A stretch of 29,865 nucleotides of DNA from Thermoplasmata archaeon (GCA_021796175.1 JAJYOM010000004.1:1-29865); one strand, 5' to 3'. Counted from the stretch's first letter, positions 8,969-16,619 are shown. The notes: generated by a model from the sequence alone, not told the origin. Program-made: numbers and translations.

Positions 8969-9131
8969 GCCTTACGGCCCTGACTTTCTTTCCAATCCAG
9001 TGCTTTGGGACGAGTATCTTTGCGGAAGTGGCATGCTGCGTGACGACCTTCTCCACAACCTCGTACCCCTCCATCCTGATTTCCATCGGCTTCTCGGCCG
9101 GCTTCCTGCGCATATTGCAATAATATTGCAA
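8928..9131 (-). CDS. DUF2080-family transposase-associated protein
   Basis: The protein has 67 residues. The core KPMEIRMEGYEVVEKVVTQH, then SAKILVPKHWIGKKVRAVRLE, matches the compact beta-rich DUF2080 family found beside archaeal transposases. The VPKxWIGKKV motif resembles AbrB/SpoVT-like DNA-binding strands. It probably binds the element's ends or regulates the transposase; the exact role is unknown. ATG at 9131 is the first start; an internal ATG at 9113 (MRRKPAEKP) is as good. Its end overlaps the transposase start (8968) by 41 bp. AT-rich sequence (attaataatattgattgcaa) just upstream could hold the TATA box. Confidence 0.75.
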   Translation of the reverse strand: MQYYCNMRRKPAEKPMEIRMEGYEVVEKVVTQHATSAKILVPKHWIGKKVRAVRLERLDTGNEERED

Positions 9132-9242
9132 TCAATATTAATAATCTTCCCATCATTGGAAGCCGGCAGGGCGTGCAAAAGGCGACGGACCTGAGGATGC
9201 TGCTAAAATCAGCCGGAACCCATTGAAACACGTATAAAAGCA

Positions 9243-9275
9243 ATCACTCGGTATCCAACAATCTCTCCCAAAGCC
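9243..9275 (+). repeat. Right terminal inverted repeat of the outer element
   Basis: This 33-bp sequence ends ccaacaatctctcccaaagc followed by c. It is the exact reverse complement of 3717-3749 and fixes the right edge of the outer element, just 18 bp from the TATA box at 9294. Confidence 0.9.
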
Positions 9276-9293
9276 GTCTGGGGCTCCACAACC

Positions 9294-9301
9294 ATATATA
9301 T
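9294..9301. promoter_or_regulatory. Symmetric TATA box, probably once bidirectional
   Basis: The sequence atatatat lies 16 bp upstream of the winged-helix gene. Before the transposon landed it would also have been about 27 nt from the GTG (3710) of the minus-strand surface gene: 21 nt to the element edge plus six on the other side. That is the spacing expected of a leaderless archaeal gene. On the plus strand the expected transcript start is near 9323, downstream of ATG 9314, so GTG 9329 may be the true plus-strand start. Confidence 0.5.
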
Positions 9302-9313
9302 CTTGAAAATGGT

Positions 9314-9949
9314 ATGAGAGAGCTAACCGTGGATGCAAGACCGCCCAATAACAGTGAGACGCAGGAGATTTCTATAACTCAGGCGGACAGGGATTCCTTC
9401 GTGATGCGCATTATTGGAGAAGAGGATCTGGAGGGTTTCACCTTTGAGGGGCTCAAAAGGAGGATGGGGACTCACAGCGAAACTCTTTCCAGGATGCTCT
9501 CAAGGCTGGAAGAGAGTGGCGTCCTCGCAAGAACTGAGCATGGTTATATTGTAACGGAGAGGGGAAAGTTCATTGCGGGTGCGAGACAGACTGCATCGTC
9601 AAAGAGTGGTGTGCTTCTGCTGAGGACTCTTATGCCGGCATTTCAGAATAATCGCATGATAAATGGGCTCATGGGCCGGTGGTTTGGCCCGCTGAGATGG
9701 CTTGGTTATTCAAGAGACGAAACCGGAACCACGATGAAATGGATCACTGAAAACGGAAGCGTCCAGGTTGATGCACATTTCTCAGACGGTGAACTTGTGA
9801 TTGAGGGGAGGATACTGGCGGGAAGCGACCTTTCAGAGGCAATTGCCGCTTCACACCAGCTTGTCGGATACATTTCCCGCATCTACAGCCACACACCGCA
9901 AAGGCCAGCCTACTCCAGTACGGCGGGAGCAGTTTCTCTCGACAACTGA
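9314..9949 (+). CDS. Winged-helix DNA-binding protein
   Basis: The protein has 211 residues. Residues about 24-95 form a winged helix: VMRIIGEEDLEGFTFEGLKR, then the recognition helix HSETLSRMLSRLEESGVLAR and the wing TEHGYIVTERGKFIAG. The C-terminal half (about 96-200) is an alpha/beta region I do not recognise, with WFGPLRWLGYSRDETGTTMKW and a strand-rich part; it may sense a ligand or dimerise. It lies 69 bp before the HtrA-like protease on the same strand, so it may belong to that operon and control it. ATG 9314 is only 16 nt from the TATA box, so translation may instead start at GTG 9329 (residue 6). Confidence 0.7.
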   Translation: MRELTVDARPPNNSETQEISITQADRDSFVMRIIGEEDLEGFTFEGLKRRMGTHSETLSRMLSRLEESGVLARTEHGYIVTERGKFIAGARQTASSKSGVLLLRTLMPAFQNNRMINGLMGRWFGPLRWLGYSRDETGTTMKWITENGSVQVDAHFSDGELVIEGRILAGSDLSEAIAASHQLVGYISRIYSHTPQRPAYSSTAGAVSLDN

Positions 9950-10018
9950 TGTGATTGCACTTCGCAAATCTCCGTCAACAAGTATCCGGGCTGCCTACTG
10001 TATGCCGGTGAAAAAAAA

Positions 10019-10915
10019 TTGGCTGTTTCCACATCGGCAGCTCTCCAATCGTTTTCCGATGAGATTGAAAAAGTGGCAGAAGGGGCGGGGCCTTCAGTGG
10101 TCTCTGTCAGTTCATACTGCGGGTCAGGAACAGGCATAGTCTGGGACGATAAGCACATAGTCACCGCCTACCACGTTGCAGGGGATGATGAATCCGCTGA
10201 CATCTGTTCGGACGGAAGGGAAATCACTGGAAAAGTAATGGGACATGACGCCGTCTCCGACATAGCTGTGATCGAAGTTGAAGGAAATCTGGTGCCCATG
10301 CAGCGTGGAAATTCCGACATGCTGAAGGTCGGACAGTTTGTGCTTGCACTGGCAAATCCTTATGGCGGCGGCATTGGCGCAACATCCGGCATAATCACAG
10401 GGATCAGAAAGAGGGTCGGAGGCTGGTGGAATTTCTCACTGGATGAGGCAATAGTGACGGATGCAAGGGTCAATCCCGGTTATTCAGGAGGTCCTCTTGT
10501 CAATGCATCCGGAAAGCTGATAGGCATGAATGTTGCGCTTGTTTCCTCGAGGGGAATCGCAGTTCCAGTCAACAGGATAGGTCGAAAGGTTGAACGCATA
10601 TTGTCCGGAAAGACAGAAGCGAGGCCGTATCTCGGAATAGGGATATCATATGTCAGGCTGCCTGCTGGCAATGGACAGGCAATGCATGGCCTGATAGTGA
10701 TGTCGGTTGAGAAAGGAAGTCCGGCCGAGAATGCGGGCCTGATCGTCGGAGACATACTGCTCAGTGCAGATGGCAGGGAAGTTGCACGTGAATTCGCATA
10801 TTCCGGCCTGCTGGGCGATGACACCGTGGGAAGGGAAGTCGTGCTCGGCATCCTGAGGGGCGGGAAGCACATGGACATCAGGGCAATTCCGCAGCAGGCG
10901 CAGGACGGCGAGTGA
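10019..10915 (+). CDS. HtrA/DegP-like serine protease with one PDZ domain, cytoplasmic
   Basis: The protein has 298 residues. The trypsin-like domain (about 15-195) has the triad H52 (IVTAYHVAG), D81 (HDAVSDIAVIEV) and S156 (VNPGYSGGPL), all in family-typical settings. A single PDZ domain covers about 201-293, with SPAENAGLIVGDILLSADGR. The family degrades or refolds damaged proteins. There is no signal peptide or membrane helix, so it should act in the cytoplasm, unlike most bacterial HtrA proteins. The frame has no ATG near its start; TTG 10019 is chosen because ggtga lies six bases upstream and because the frame opens right after the stop of the preceding gene. A small proline-rich ORF follows one base after the stop. 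Confidence 0.88.
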   Translation: MAVSTSAALQSFSDEIEKVAEGAGPSVVSVSSYCGSGTGIVWDDKHIVTAYHVAGDDESADICSDGREITGKVMGHDAVSDIAVIEVEGNLVPMQRGNSDMLKVGQFVLALANPYGGGIGATSGIITGIRKRVGGWWNFSLDEAIVTDARVNPGYSGGPLVNASGKLIGMNVALVSSRGIAVPVNRIGRKVERILSGKTEARPYLGIGISYVRLPAGNGQAMHGLIVMSVEKGSPAENAGLIVGDILLSADGREVAREFAYSGLLGDDTVGREVVLGILRGGKHMDIRAIPQQAQDGE

Positions 10916-10916
10916 A

Positions 10917-11123
10917 ATGCCGGCTGCAATCCCATTGGAAATTCCAGCAGACAATTTTCCATCTCTTCCGGGACCGGAGCCGCTGGCGCCAAAACCGCTG
11001 GTACCTGATACGGGGAGATACAGGCAGCCGTTCCCGCTTCACAGTGATATATACAAGCCATCCAGCGCCGGTCCTGAACAGAATGCACTTCGGAATCAGC
11101 CGGACCGCATTGTCATAGCTTAG
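10917..11123 (+). CDS. Small proline-rich ORF after the protease gene
   Basis: An ORF of 68 residues (MPAAIPLEIPADNFPSLPGP...), with about 12 prolines concentrated in its first half and no recognised domain. Its ATG lies one base after the protease stop, giving translational coupling by position. The low-complexity, disordered composition could suit a linear peptide partner of the PDZ domain, but it ends ...DRIVIA, which is only loosely like a PDZ ligand. The overlapping frame (10912-11118) is of similar length, so this may be no gene at all. Confidence 0.3.
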   Translation: MPAAIPLEIPADNFPSLPGPEPLAPKPLVPDTGRYRQPFPLHSDIYKPSSAGPEQNALRNQPDRIVIA

Positions 11124-11285
11124 CTCAACATATTCGGGGCAAGGGATATATTCGATCTATTCGAGTATCTGAATCGGTGAAATCCCGATAAGCCGATCCT
11201 CCTGTGCCGATGAGAAACGCTTCCAATTACCTCCATTTCCAGGGAAATCAGCCGTAGCGAATGCAATTGAATTGCCGCAACCAGG
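11124..11285 (+). promoter_or_regulatory. Leader region before the transporter gene
   Basis: There are 162 bp without a gene. ggatatat (11144-11151) may be the TATA box, which would put transcription near 11175 and leave a leader of over 100 nt. That is long for an archaeal gene where others here are leaderless. I found no known riboswitch pattern in it. Confidence 0.25.
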
Positions 11286-12503
11286 GTGCAACTAGGAAAC
11301 ATGCCCACCGGCAGAAGAATGTCGTCGCTGCTGCGTGTCTTCGGCCCTGCATGGCTTGTGATGATAGCTGATGTTGATGTTGCATCAATTATAACAGGTC
11401 TCCAGTCGGGCTCCTCATGGGGATACCGCATGGTTTTCATCATGCTCATACTCACAATCCCTCTCTTCCTGATACAGGATGCCGCGGGCAGGCTGGGCGC
11501 AGCGGGAGGCGTTGGATTGGGAAAAGCGATACTCGACAGGAACGGCCGCAGGGTGGCTGCTGTCGCATCACTGCCGATGGGGGTATCGGATTTCCTGGAA
11601 TATGTCGCTGAATTCGCAGGTGTTGCAATTGGATTGACACTGCTTCACCTGCCTGTTATCCCCGGACTTGTCGCTGTCTATGCGCTCCATGCGATGGTTG
11701 TTGTCGGCAGGCAATACAGGGAAGCGGAAGTTGTCCTGATTCCTGTGAGCTTTATCCTGCTTGGCGCGATAGTCGCCTCGGCCCTGGTGTTTGGTGCCAA
11801 TGCACACGACCTGATATACACAGGCCTGAGCCCTGTCCAGCCGTACACAAACCGTGGATTTGCTTATCTGATGGCCGCAAGCATCGGGGCAGTAATAATG
11901 CCCTGGATGCTCTACTTCCAGTCGGGGGCTACTTCGAGGAAGAGGCTCGGCGCCGAACACGTTGGGGCAATCAGGTGGGAGACGCTAGGTGGTGCGCTCA
12001 TATCTGAGATAATGATGAGCATCATAGTCATCGATGGGACGAGGATAGCCTCGATCAGTGGCTTCATTTCCATTGCAGGCATCTCGGAAGCGATTTCAAC
12101 CCTCGGGACTGCAGCACCACTCCTTATGGGCATAGGTTTTATCGCAGCCGGCTTCCTTGCGCTCGTCGTTGTTTCACTCGGCTCTGCATGGGGAGTTCTT
12201 GAAGGACTCGGACTGAGATCGCAGAGGTCGTTCACAGCAGTATACATGGCGGAAAGCGTACCGGCATTTCTTGTAGTCCTGCTCATAACTGACTACATAC
12301 AGCTGCTGCTTGACCTGATGGTCATTTACACCGTGGTCGTCATACCTTCACTCTACTTCCTCGGCAGGGCGGTCTCGGACAGAAAACTGATGGGTGACAC
12401 AGCATACCCGAAGCCTCAGTTGGCTGCATTCTGGATTTCCTCCATTCTGATAGTCGGAGGGGGACTCCTCGGTGTTGCCGCATTGATTGGCACACTTATC
12501 TGA
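11286..12503 (+). CDS. NRAMP-family transporter with altered metal-site motifs
   Basis: The protein has 405 residues with about 11 hydrophobic segments and the NRAMP fold: GPAWLVMIADVDVAS aligns with the TM1 GPGxLxxxxYxDPGN motif, and GAVIMPWMLYFQSG with TM6 GAxVMPHNLYLHS. NRAMP proteins take up Mn2+ or Fe2+ with protons. Here DPGN is replaced by DVAS (D31 kept) and MPH by MPW, so two conserved metal-site positions (Asn and His) are lost while the TM1 Asp and TM6 Met remain. The substrate may therefore differ. Starts GTG 11286, ATG 11301 and ATG 11319 are all in frame before TM1; the last gives the most usual N-terminus. The region 11124-11285 is non-coding, with a TATA-like ggatatat at 11144-11151. 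Confidence 0.8.
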   Translation: MQLGNMPTGRRMSSLLRVFGPAWLVMIADVDVASIITGLQSGSSWGYRMVFIMLILTIPLFLIQDAAGRLGAAGGVGLGKAILDRNGRRVAAVASLPMGVSDFLEYVAEFAGVAIGLTLLHLPVIPGLVAVYALHAMVVVGRQYREAEVVLIPVSFILLGAIVASALVFGANAHDLIYTGLSPVQPYTNRGFAYLMAASIGAVIMPWMLYFQSGATSRKRLGAEHVGAIRWETLGGALISEIMMSIIVIDGTRIASISGFISIAGISEAISTLGTAAPLLMGIGFIAAGFLALVVVSLGSAWGVLEGLGLRSQRSFTAVYMAESVPAFLVVLLITDYIQLLLDLMVIYTVVVIPSLYFLGRAVSDRKLMGDTAYPKPQLAAFWISSILIVGGGLLGVAALIGTLI

Positions 12504-12508
12504 TCAGC

Positions 12509-12534
12509 GTGGAGTGTGCAGTGTGGAGTGCGCA
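12509..12534 (+). repeat. Short tandem repeat after the transporter gene
   Basis: gtggagtgtgca (12509-12520) is repeated with one change as gtggagtgcgca (12523-12534). It lies just past the transporter stop. No role is evident. Confidence 0.5.
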
Positions 12535-12580
12535 ACCAATTCGGCAAAGCTTAACTAAGCCCGGTGCTTTATTTTGAGGG

Positions 12581-14560
12581 ATGGACGAAGAGAGTCCGGA
12601 CAGGGTCGAAGAAGGAGCCATACTATGGACTCCTGACAGGGGCTTTGTCAGTGAGTCAAACATGAAAGCTTTCATGGAATGGCTGTCCGGCAAGAAGGGA
12701 CGGACGTTCGAAAACTACGCCTCACTCTGGGAATGGTCGACGCTTCACCTTGAGGATTTCTGGCTTGCCCTGTGGGAGTACATGGATGTGATTCACACAG
12801 GAGAAGTGGAGACCGTCCTGCAATCCAGGGAAATGCCATCCAGGGGATGGTTCAGGGGCGTTGCACTGAACTACGCCGAGAATCTCTTCCGCAATGCCAA
12901 TGACAATCACCCTGCAATGATTGTGAAAAACGAGATGGGGGGGCCCAGGGAAGTTTCATGGTCTGAGATGATGGCCCGCGTAGCAGCTCTTGCCGGCTTC
13001 ATGAAAAAGAACGGAATAGGGAAAGGGGACAGGGTAGCCGGCTATCTTCCGAACATACCCGAGGCGGTCATCTCATTCCTGGCAGCCGCAAGCATCGGTG
13101 CTGTCTGGTCCGGCTGCTCACCGGACCTGGGCAGCAGGAGTGTGGTGGACAGGTTTGAGCAGATTGGGCCAAAGTTGCTCGTGGCGGTTGACGGATACAC
13201 ATACGGAGGGAAAAGCTACGACAGGCGAGGGGTGGTGAGTGAGATTGTCTCATCCATCAGGACGATTGAGCATGTTGTTCTTGTGCCTTATCTCGATCCC
13301 CAGAGCAGGCTGGAGGGAGCGACAGCGTGGGAAGAGTGCACGGCTGACGGGGGCACGATCGAGTTTGAAAGGATGCCATTTGAACACCCGCTCTGGATTC
13401 TCTACTCTTCTGGAACGACAGGGTTGCCGAAACCTATTGTGCAGGGACACGGAGGGATACTTCTCGAACACCTGAAAATGATGATCCTCCACACTGACCT
13501 GAAAAAAGGGGACAGATTCTTCTGGTTTACCTCGACGAGCTGGATGATGTGGAATGTGCTTGTGAGCTCCATGCTTGCCAGTGCCACAGCAATTCTGTAC
13601 GACGGGAGCGCTTCCTTTCCGGATATAGGTGTCCTCTGGCAGCTCGCGGAGAAGACCGGGATGTCGGTCTTCGGCACAAGCGCATCGTTCATCAACGCCT
13701 GCATGAAGGAGAAGATCGTACCGGAAAAGAGGTTCAGGCTGTCAGAGCTGAAGTCCGTCTCGTACACAGGGAGCCCGCTGTCGCCGGCGGGTTTCAAATG
13801 GGTCTACAGCAACGTCGGCGAACGCATCTGGGTAACAAGTGTCAGCGGCGGGACAGATGTCTGCACTGCGTTTCTCATAGGCTGTCCGCTCCTTCCAGTC
13901 AGGGCAGGAGAAATGCAGTGCAGGGCGCTTGGCGCGAGTGTAAAATCGTTCTCGGATGACGGAAGGGAGCTCTACGGGGAAGTCGGAGAACTGGTCCTCA
14001 CTGAACCGCTGCCTTCTATGCCTGTTTTCTTCTGGAATGACAGGAACGATGAGAGGTACAAAGAGAGCTACTTCAGCATGTATGACGGAGTGTGGAGGCA
14101 CGGAGACTGGGTAAAACTAACCCCGTCCGGCGGGGCCGTGATATACGGTAGATCGGATTCCACCCTGAAGAGACAGGGGATCAGGGTTGGAACAAGCGAA
14201 ATCTACAGAAGTGTTGAGTCCGTCCCTGAAGTAATGGACAGCCTTGTCATCGGCATTGAGAAAAAGGGGGGGGGATACTACCTGCCGCTGTTCGTTGTGC
14301 TCCGGGACGACAGGATACTGGACGATGAGCTGAAGGCAAGGATAAGATCCAGGATAAGGAGCGAGCTGTCCCCAAGGCATGTTCCGGACGACATAGTACA
14401 GATAAAGGAAGTTCCCAAAACACTTAACGGCAAGAAACTTGAAGTTCCTGTGAAAAGGATACTCTCGGGCCAGCCTGTGGAAAAGGTTGTCAACCTCGGT
14501 TCAGTTTCCAATCCATCGTCTCTGAGGTTCTTCGAGGAGTTCCGCAGCAGGATTTCATGA
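12581..14560 (+). CDS. Acetoacetyl-CoA synthetase (acetoacetate-CoA ligase)
   Basis: The protein has 659 residues, the usual length for this branch of the ANL adenylate-forming enzymes. It converts acetoacetate, ATP and CoA to acetoacetyl-CoA, AMP and diphosphate in the cytoplasm. The N-terminal cap WGWFRGVALNYAEN-like block (SRGWFRGVALNYAENLFRNA, about residues 87-106) is typical of acetyl/acetoacetyl-CoA synthetases. The P-loop ILYSSGTTGLPKPIVQGHGG is at about 270-289, WMMWNVLVSSM at about 323-333, and VSGGTDVCTAF marks the acyl pocket. YGRSDSTLKRQGIRVGTSEIY is the hinge and A8 loop, and the C-terminal LNGKKLEVPVKRILSG carries the catalytic Lys of the A10 motif. Start ATG 12581; a weak TATA-like ttaacta lies about 27 nt upstream, so it may be leaderless. 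It could feed ketone-body or polyhydroxybutyrate-type metabolism, but no such neighbour is present. Confidence 0.9.
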   Translation: MDEESPDRVEEGAILWTPDRGFVSESNMKAFMEWLSGKKGRTFENYASLWEWSTLHLEDFWLALWEYMDVIHTGEVETVLQSREMPSRGWFRGVALNYAENLFRNANDNHPAMIVKNEMGGPREVSWSEMMARVAALAGFMKKNGIGKGDRVAGYLPNIPEAVISFLAAASIGAVWSGCSPDLGSRSVVDRFEQIGPKLLVAVDGYTYGGKSYDRRGVVSEIVSSIRTIEHVVLVPYLDPQSRLEGATAWEECTADGGTIEFERMPFEHPLWILYSSGTTGLPKPIVQGHGGILLEHLKMMILHTDLKKGDRFFWFTSTSWMMWNVLVSSMLASATAILYDGSASFPDIGVLWQLAEKTGMSVFGTSASFINACMKEKIVPEKRFRLSELKSVSYTGSPLSPAGFKWVYSNVGERIWVTSVSGGTDVCTAFLIGCPLLPVRAGEMQCRALGASVKSFSDDGRELYGEVGELVLTEPLPSMPVFFWNDRNDERYKESYFSMYDGVWRHGDWVKLTPSGGAVIYGRSDSTLKRQGIRVGTSEIYRSVESVPEVMDSLVIGIEKKGGGYYLPLFVVLRDDRILDDELKARIRSRIRSELSPRHVPDDIVQIKEVPKTLNGKKLEVPVKRILSGQPVEKVVNLGSVSNPSSLRFFEEFRSRIS

Positions 14561-14703
14561 TATGCCTGCTGTTACTGTAACTGGTGGAGAATTATTCACT
14601 GAATTGAACGCATGATCTCGTGAAGTCAACGCAATTGGTCCATGCGGATGTCAATCTACTAATAGAAGCGAAGTTACTTTTGTGGCTGAGTTGGTGGTGG
14701 GAA

Positions 14704-15282
14704 ATGCTCAAGCGGTTGAAAATCGTCATAATCGTGGTAATACTTGTAGTCGCAGGTGTTGCCTCGTTCAGTTATGAGCGATACTTGCAGCAACACAAGA
14801 CGCTTCCATATGTAACGTCTGACAACACCGTCGTCAATGAGACCATCAAAGCACCACTCGTGTTCATTGACTCCGGTAATATTACCGAATACAACTACAA
14901 CGCGACCACCCAGTTCACATACAGGAACGTGACATCCAACCTGACAATCCAGGTGAGGTATCTACGAACATATTTCGCAGGTGGCTATAATTTTGTCGGA
15001 GTCATCTTTACCATGGAAGTCTTTGGAAACATAACCAAGAAACTGCACATCACCTCCCTTTCACTCACACTGTCCGACTATGGCAACTACAGCAACAGTT
15101 ACGTGGAGGGATTCCTGCAGATTGATAGTCCGATCTTCATCTACAATGCCTCCCCGATATCAGGACAGCGCTTTGACCAGTCTGCATTTGGCAATTTCAA
15201 CATGACCGCCAGATACAGGCTGAATGTCACAGTCGACACTGCAGGCTACAGCAGTTTCGGTATTTCGACCGGGTCCTTCTAA
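14704..15282 (+). CDS. Membrane-anchored, N-glycosylation-rich surface protein
   Basis: The protein has 192 residues from ATG 14704: MLKRLKIVIIVVILVVAGVA is a positive N-terminus followed by one membrane helix. An extracellular beta-rich domain follows with many NxS/T sequons (NVT, NLT, NIT, NYS, NMT, NVT). The frame extends upstream to GTG 14620, but ATG 14704 is preferred because ggtggtggg precedes it and the helix then sits at the very N-terminus. The general plan (anchor plus sequon-rich domain) resembles the 2955-3710 protein, though I see no clear sequence match. Function unknown. Confidence 0.65.
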   Translation: MLKRLKIVIIVVILVVAGVASFSYERYLQQHKTLPYVTSDNTVVNETIKAPLVFIDSGNITEYNYNATTQFTYRNVTSNLTIQVRYLRTYFAGGYNFVGVIFTMEVFGNITKKLHITSLSLTLSDYGNYSNSYVEGFLQIDSPIFIYNASPISGQRFDQSAFGNFNMTARYRLNVTVDTAGYSSFGISTGSF

Positions 15283-15303
15283 CGAACTCTGATTGTATAT
15301 AAT

Positions 15304-15373
15304 GCCTGTAGGTGAAAGTCAAATCAACAGGTCACCGTAAAATTTAGAGTCAGGTGCATCGTTTCACCTGTTG
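15304..15373 (+). repeat. Overlapping inverted repeats before the IS5/IS1182-like transposase
   Basis: Several short arms pair here: aggtgaaa (15310-15317) with tttcacct (15362-15369); caacaggt (15325-15332) with acctgttg (15366-15373); and caggtg (15351-15356) with cacctg (15365-15370). They compete for the same right arm, as in an RNA switch or a transposase-binding end. This may be the left end of the element. Confidence 0.4.
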
Positions 15374-15384
15374 TCAAAGGCAGG

Positions 15385-16599
15385 TTGGGATGCACCTTGA
15401 CTGAGTCGGAAGTGGATACACAGATAATAAAATATCGTGCCCTTGTAGAGAGAACATTCGGTGGGCCGCTCGACAGTGTCCTGAGGCTTCACCCGGACTT
15501 CAGGGACGGTGTTGCGGGGAATCCTGTCCCTGCGGCGGAGTTCCTGCACGGCCTGAAGCTCGGCAGGGTGGAGGAGTTCCTCTCCTCCCTTTATCGCAGG
15601 CGGCCGAAATACCCGCCGGCCGCCATGCTGAAGGCTCTCATGCTGATGGATCTGAAGCGGATGCTGCATTACACGGAGGTTGCAGACTACCTGAAGAGCA
15701 ATCCTCTCGAAGCGGCACTGCTCGGCTTCAGCAGGAATGGCGGCACCGTGGAGGTGCCCTCGGTGAAGACATTCTGGCATTTCCAGTATGTCAGGGTCGG
15801 AGGAGCATGGGACAACCTGTTCGAAATGCTCAGGGATGAGGTCATTGCACAGGGGAAGGTGCTTGGACTGAGCATCGGCGAGCACTGTGCAGAGGACAGC
15901 GTACCCATCGCCGCCATGGAGGGGGACGGCGATGCGGCATACAACGACCACTATGAAATCACAGGATACAAGCTCGACACGATAGACGACATAGACCACG
16001 GTCTTCCCATGGCAATGAAGACGGTGCCTGCAAACGTTGGCGATGCACCGCTGCTGCAGGAACAGGTCCGTTCCTGCATGAAGCAGACCGGAATGAGTGA
16101 TCTGTGGATGGACGGCGGCTACGACTCCTATGATAACATAGGATGGCTGAACATCAACGGCATAAGGCCGCATTTTCACATACATGAGAACTGGGTGCCC
16201 AACCCTGCAGGCTCGGTTGAGCACCTGCAGTCACTCTACGGCAGGCACTGGAAGGATGAAGGTTACAGGTCAGGGGCACCCTTTGAATTCATTCTTGCAT
16301 TCCTGTTCGGCCACGGCCATCACGAGGATGTGGGCGCATACTTCAGGAACATCGAGATGCTGAGGTATGAGTCCGACCCCGTCCCATACCTCAGGGACTA
16401 TCATCTGCGCTCCAGGAAGGATGGACACCACGGTTACTGGAAGGAGCACCTGTCGCTGCAGCGCAGGCTGAGAGTCCGCGGCATACACAATGTGCACAGC
16501 TTCCTTGCACGCAACATGTGCACAATACTGGCAGTGGCGCTCAACAGGCTTCAGCATGGCGTGAAGGATCATCTTTCATCCGTTGCCTACCTGAAATAG
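15385..16599 (+). CDS. Transposase of IS5/IS1182-like type
   Basis: The protein has 404 residues. The N-terminal block RRPKYPPAAMLKALMLMDLK and the helical VADYLKSNPLEAALLGFSRN match the Tnp_IS1182-like N-terminal domain. The catalytic core has AEDSVPIAAM (first acid), LWMDGGYDSYDNIGWLNING (second Asp region) and FGHGHHEDVGAYFRNIEM (candidate glutamate/aspartate region). The C-terminus HSFLARNMCTILAVALNRLQ is usual. The start is TTG 15385; TTG 15397 is also in frame. A decayed relative lies at 21598-22130 on the other strand. The frame is intact, so the enzyme may work. No clean terminal repeats were found, only hairpins at 15351-15370 and 16605-16619. Confidence 0.85.
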   Translation: MGCTLTESEVDTQIIKYRALVERTFGGPLDSVLRLHPDFRDGVAGNPVPAAEFLHGLKLGRVEEFLSSLYRRRPKYPPAAMLKALMLMDLKRMLHYTEVADYLKSNPLEAALLGFSRNGGTVEVPSVKTFWHFQYVRVGGAWDNLFEMLRDEVIAQGKVLGLSIGEHCAEDSVPIAAMEGDGDAAYNDHYEITGYKLDTIDDIDHGLPMAMKTVPANVGDAPLLQEQVRSCMKQTGMSDLWMDGGYDSYDNIGWLNINGIRPHFHIHENWVPNPAGSVEHLQSLYGRHWKDEGYRSGAPFEFILAFLFGHGHHEDVGAYFRNIEMLRYESDPVPYLRDYHLRSRKDGHHGYWKEHLSLQRRLRVRGIHNVHSFLARNMCTILAVALNRLQHGVKDHLSSVAYLK

Positions 16600-16604
16600 C
16601 AGCA

Positions 16605-16619
16605 GGGGTGCTGCACCCC
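16605..16619 (+). repeat. Perfect hairpin after the IS5/IS1182-like transposase
   Basis: ggggtgc and gcacccc pair around a single t, six bases after the transposase stop. It could be the right end of the element or a stabilising RNA hairpin; there is no U-run, so a classical terminator is less likely. Confidence 0.4.

Larger units (their letters stand above)
3717..9275 (-). mobile_element. Outer insertion element with DUF2080 protein and zinc-ribbon DDE transposase (layer 1 of 3)
   Basis: A perfect 33-bp inverted repeat at 3717-3749 and 9243-9275 bounds the element. Inside, on the minus strand, lie a DUF2080-type small protein (8928-9131) and an overlapping transposase whose gene is now split (8155-8968 and 3764-4758). 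I see no target-site duplication immediately outside the repeats, so the exact outer edge may be off by a few bases, or one flank has changed. Subtracting the nested inner element (4759-8145 plus one copy of its duplication) leaves an element of about 2.2 kb. The IS family was not recognised with confidence. Confidence 0.8.

Noticed and set aside
8156..8983. 275-aa plus-strand ORF opposite the outer transposase
   Set aside because: A shadow of the transposase on the other strand: composition rich in His, Ala and Pro, no motifs, and it crosses the element's gene boundaries.
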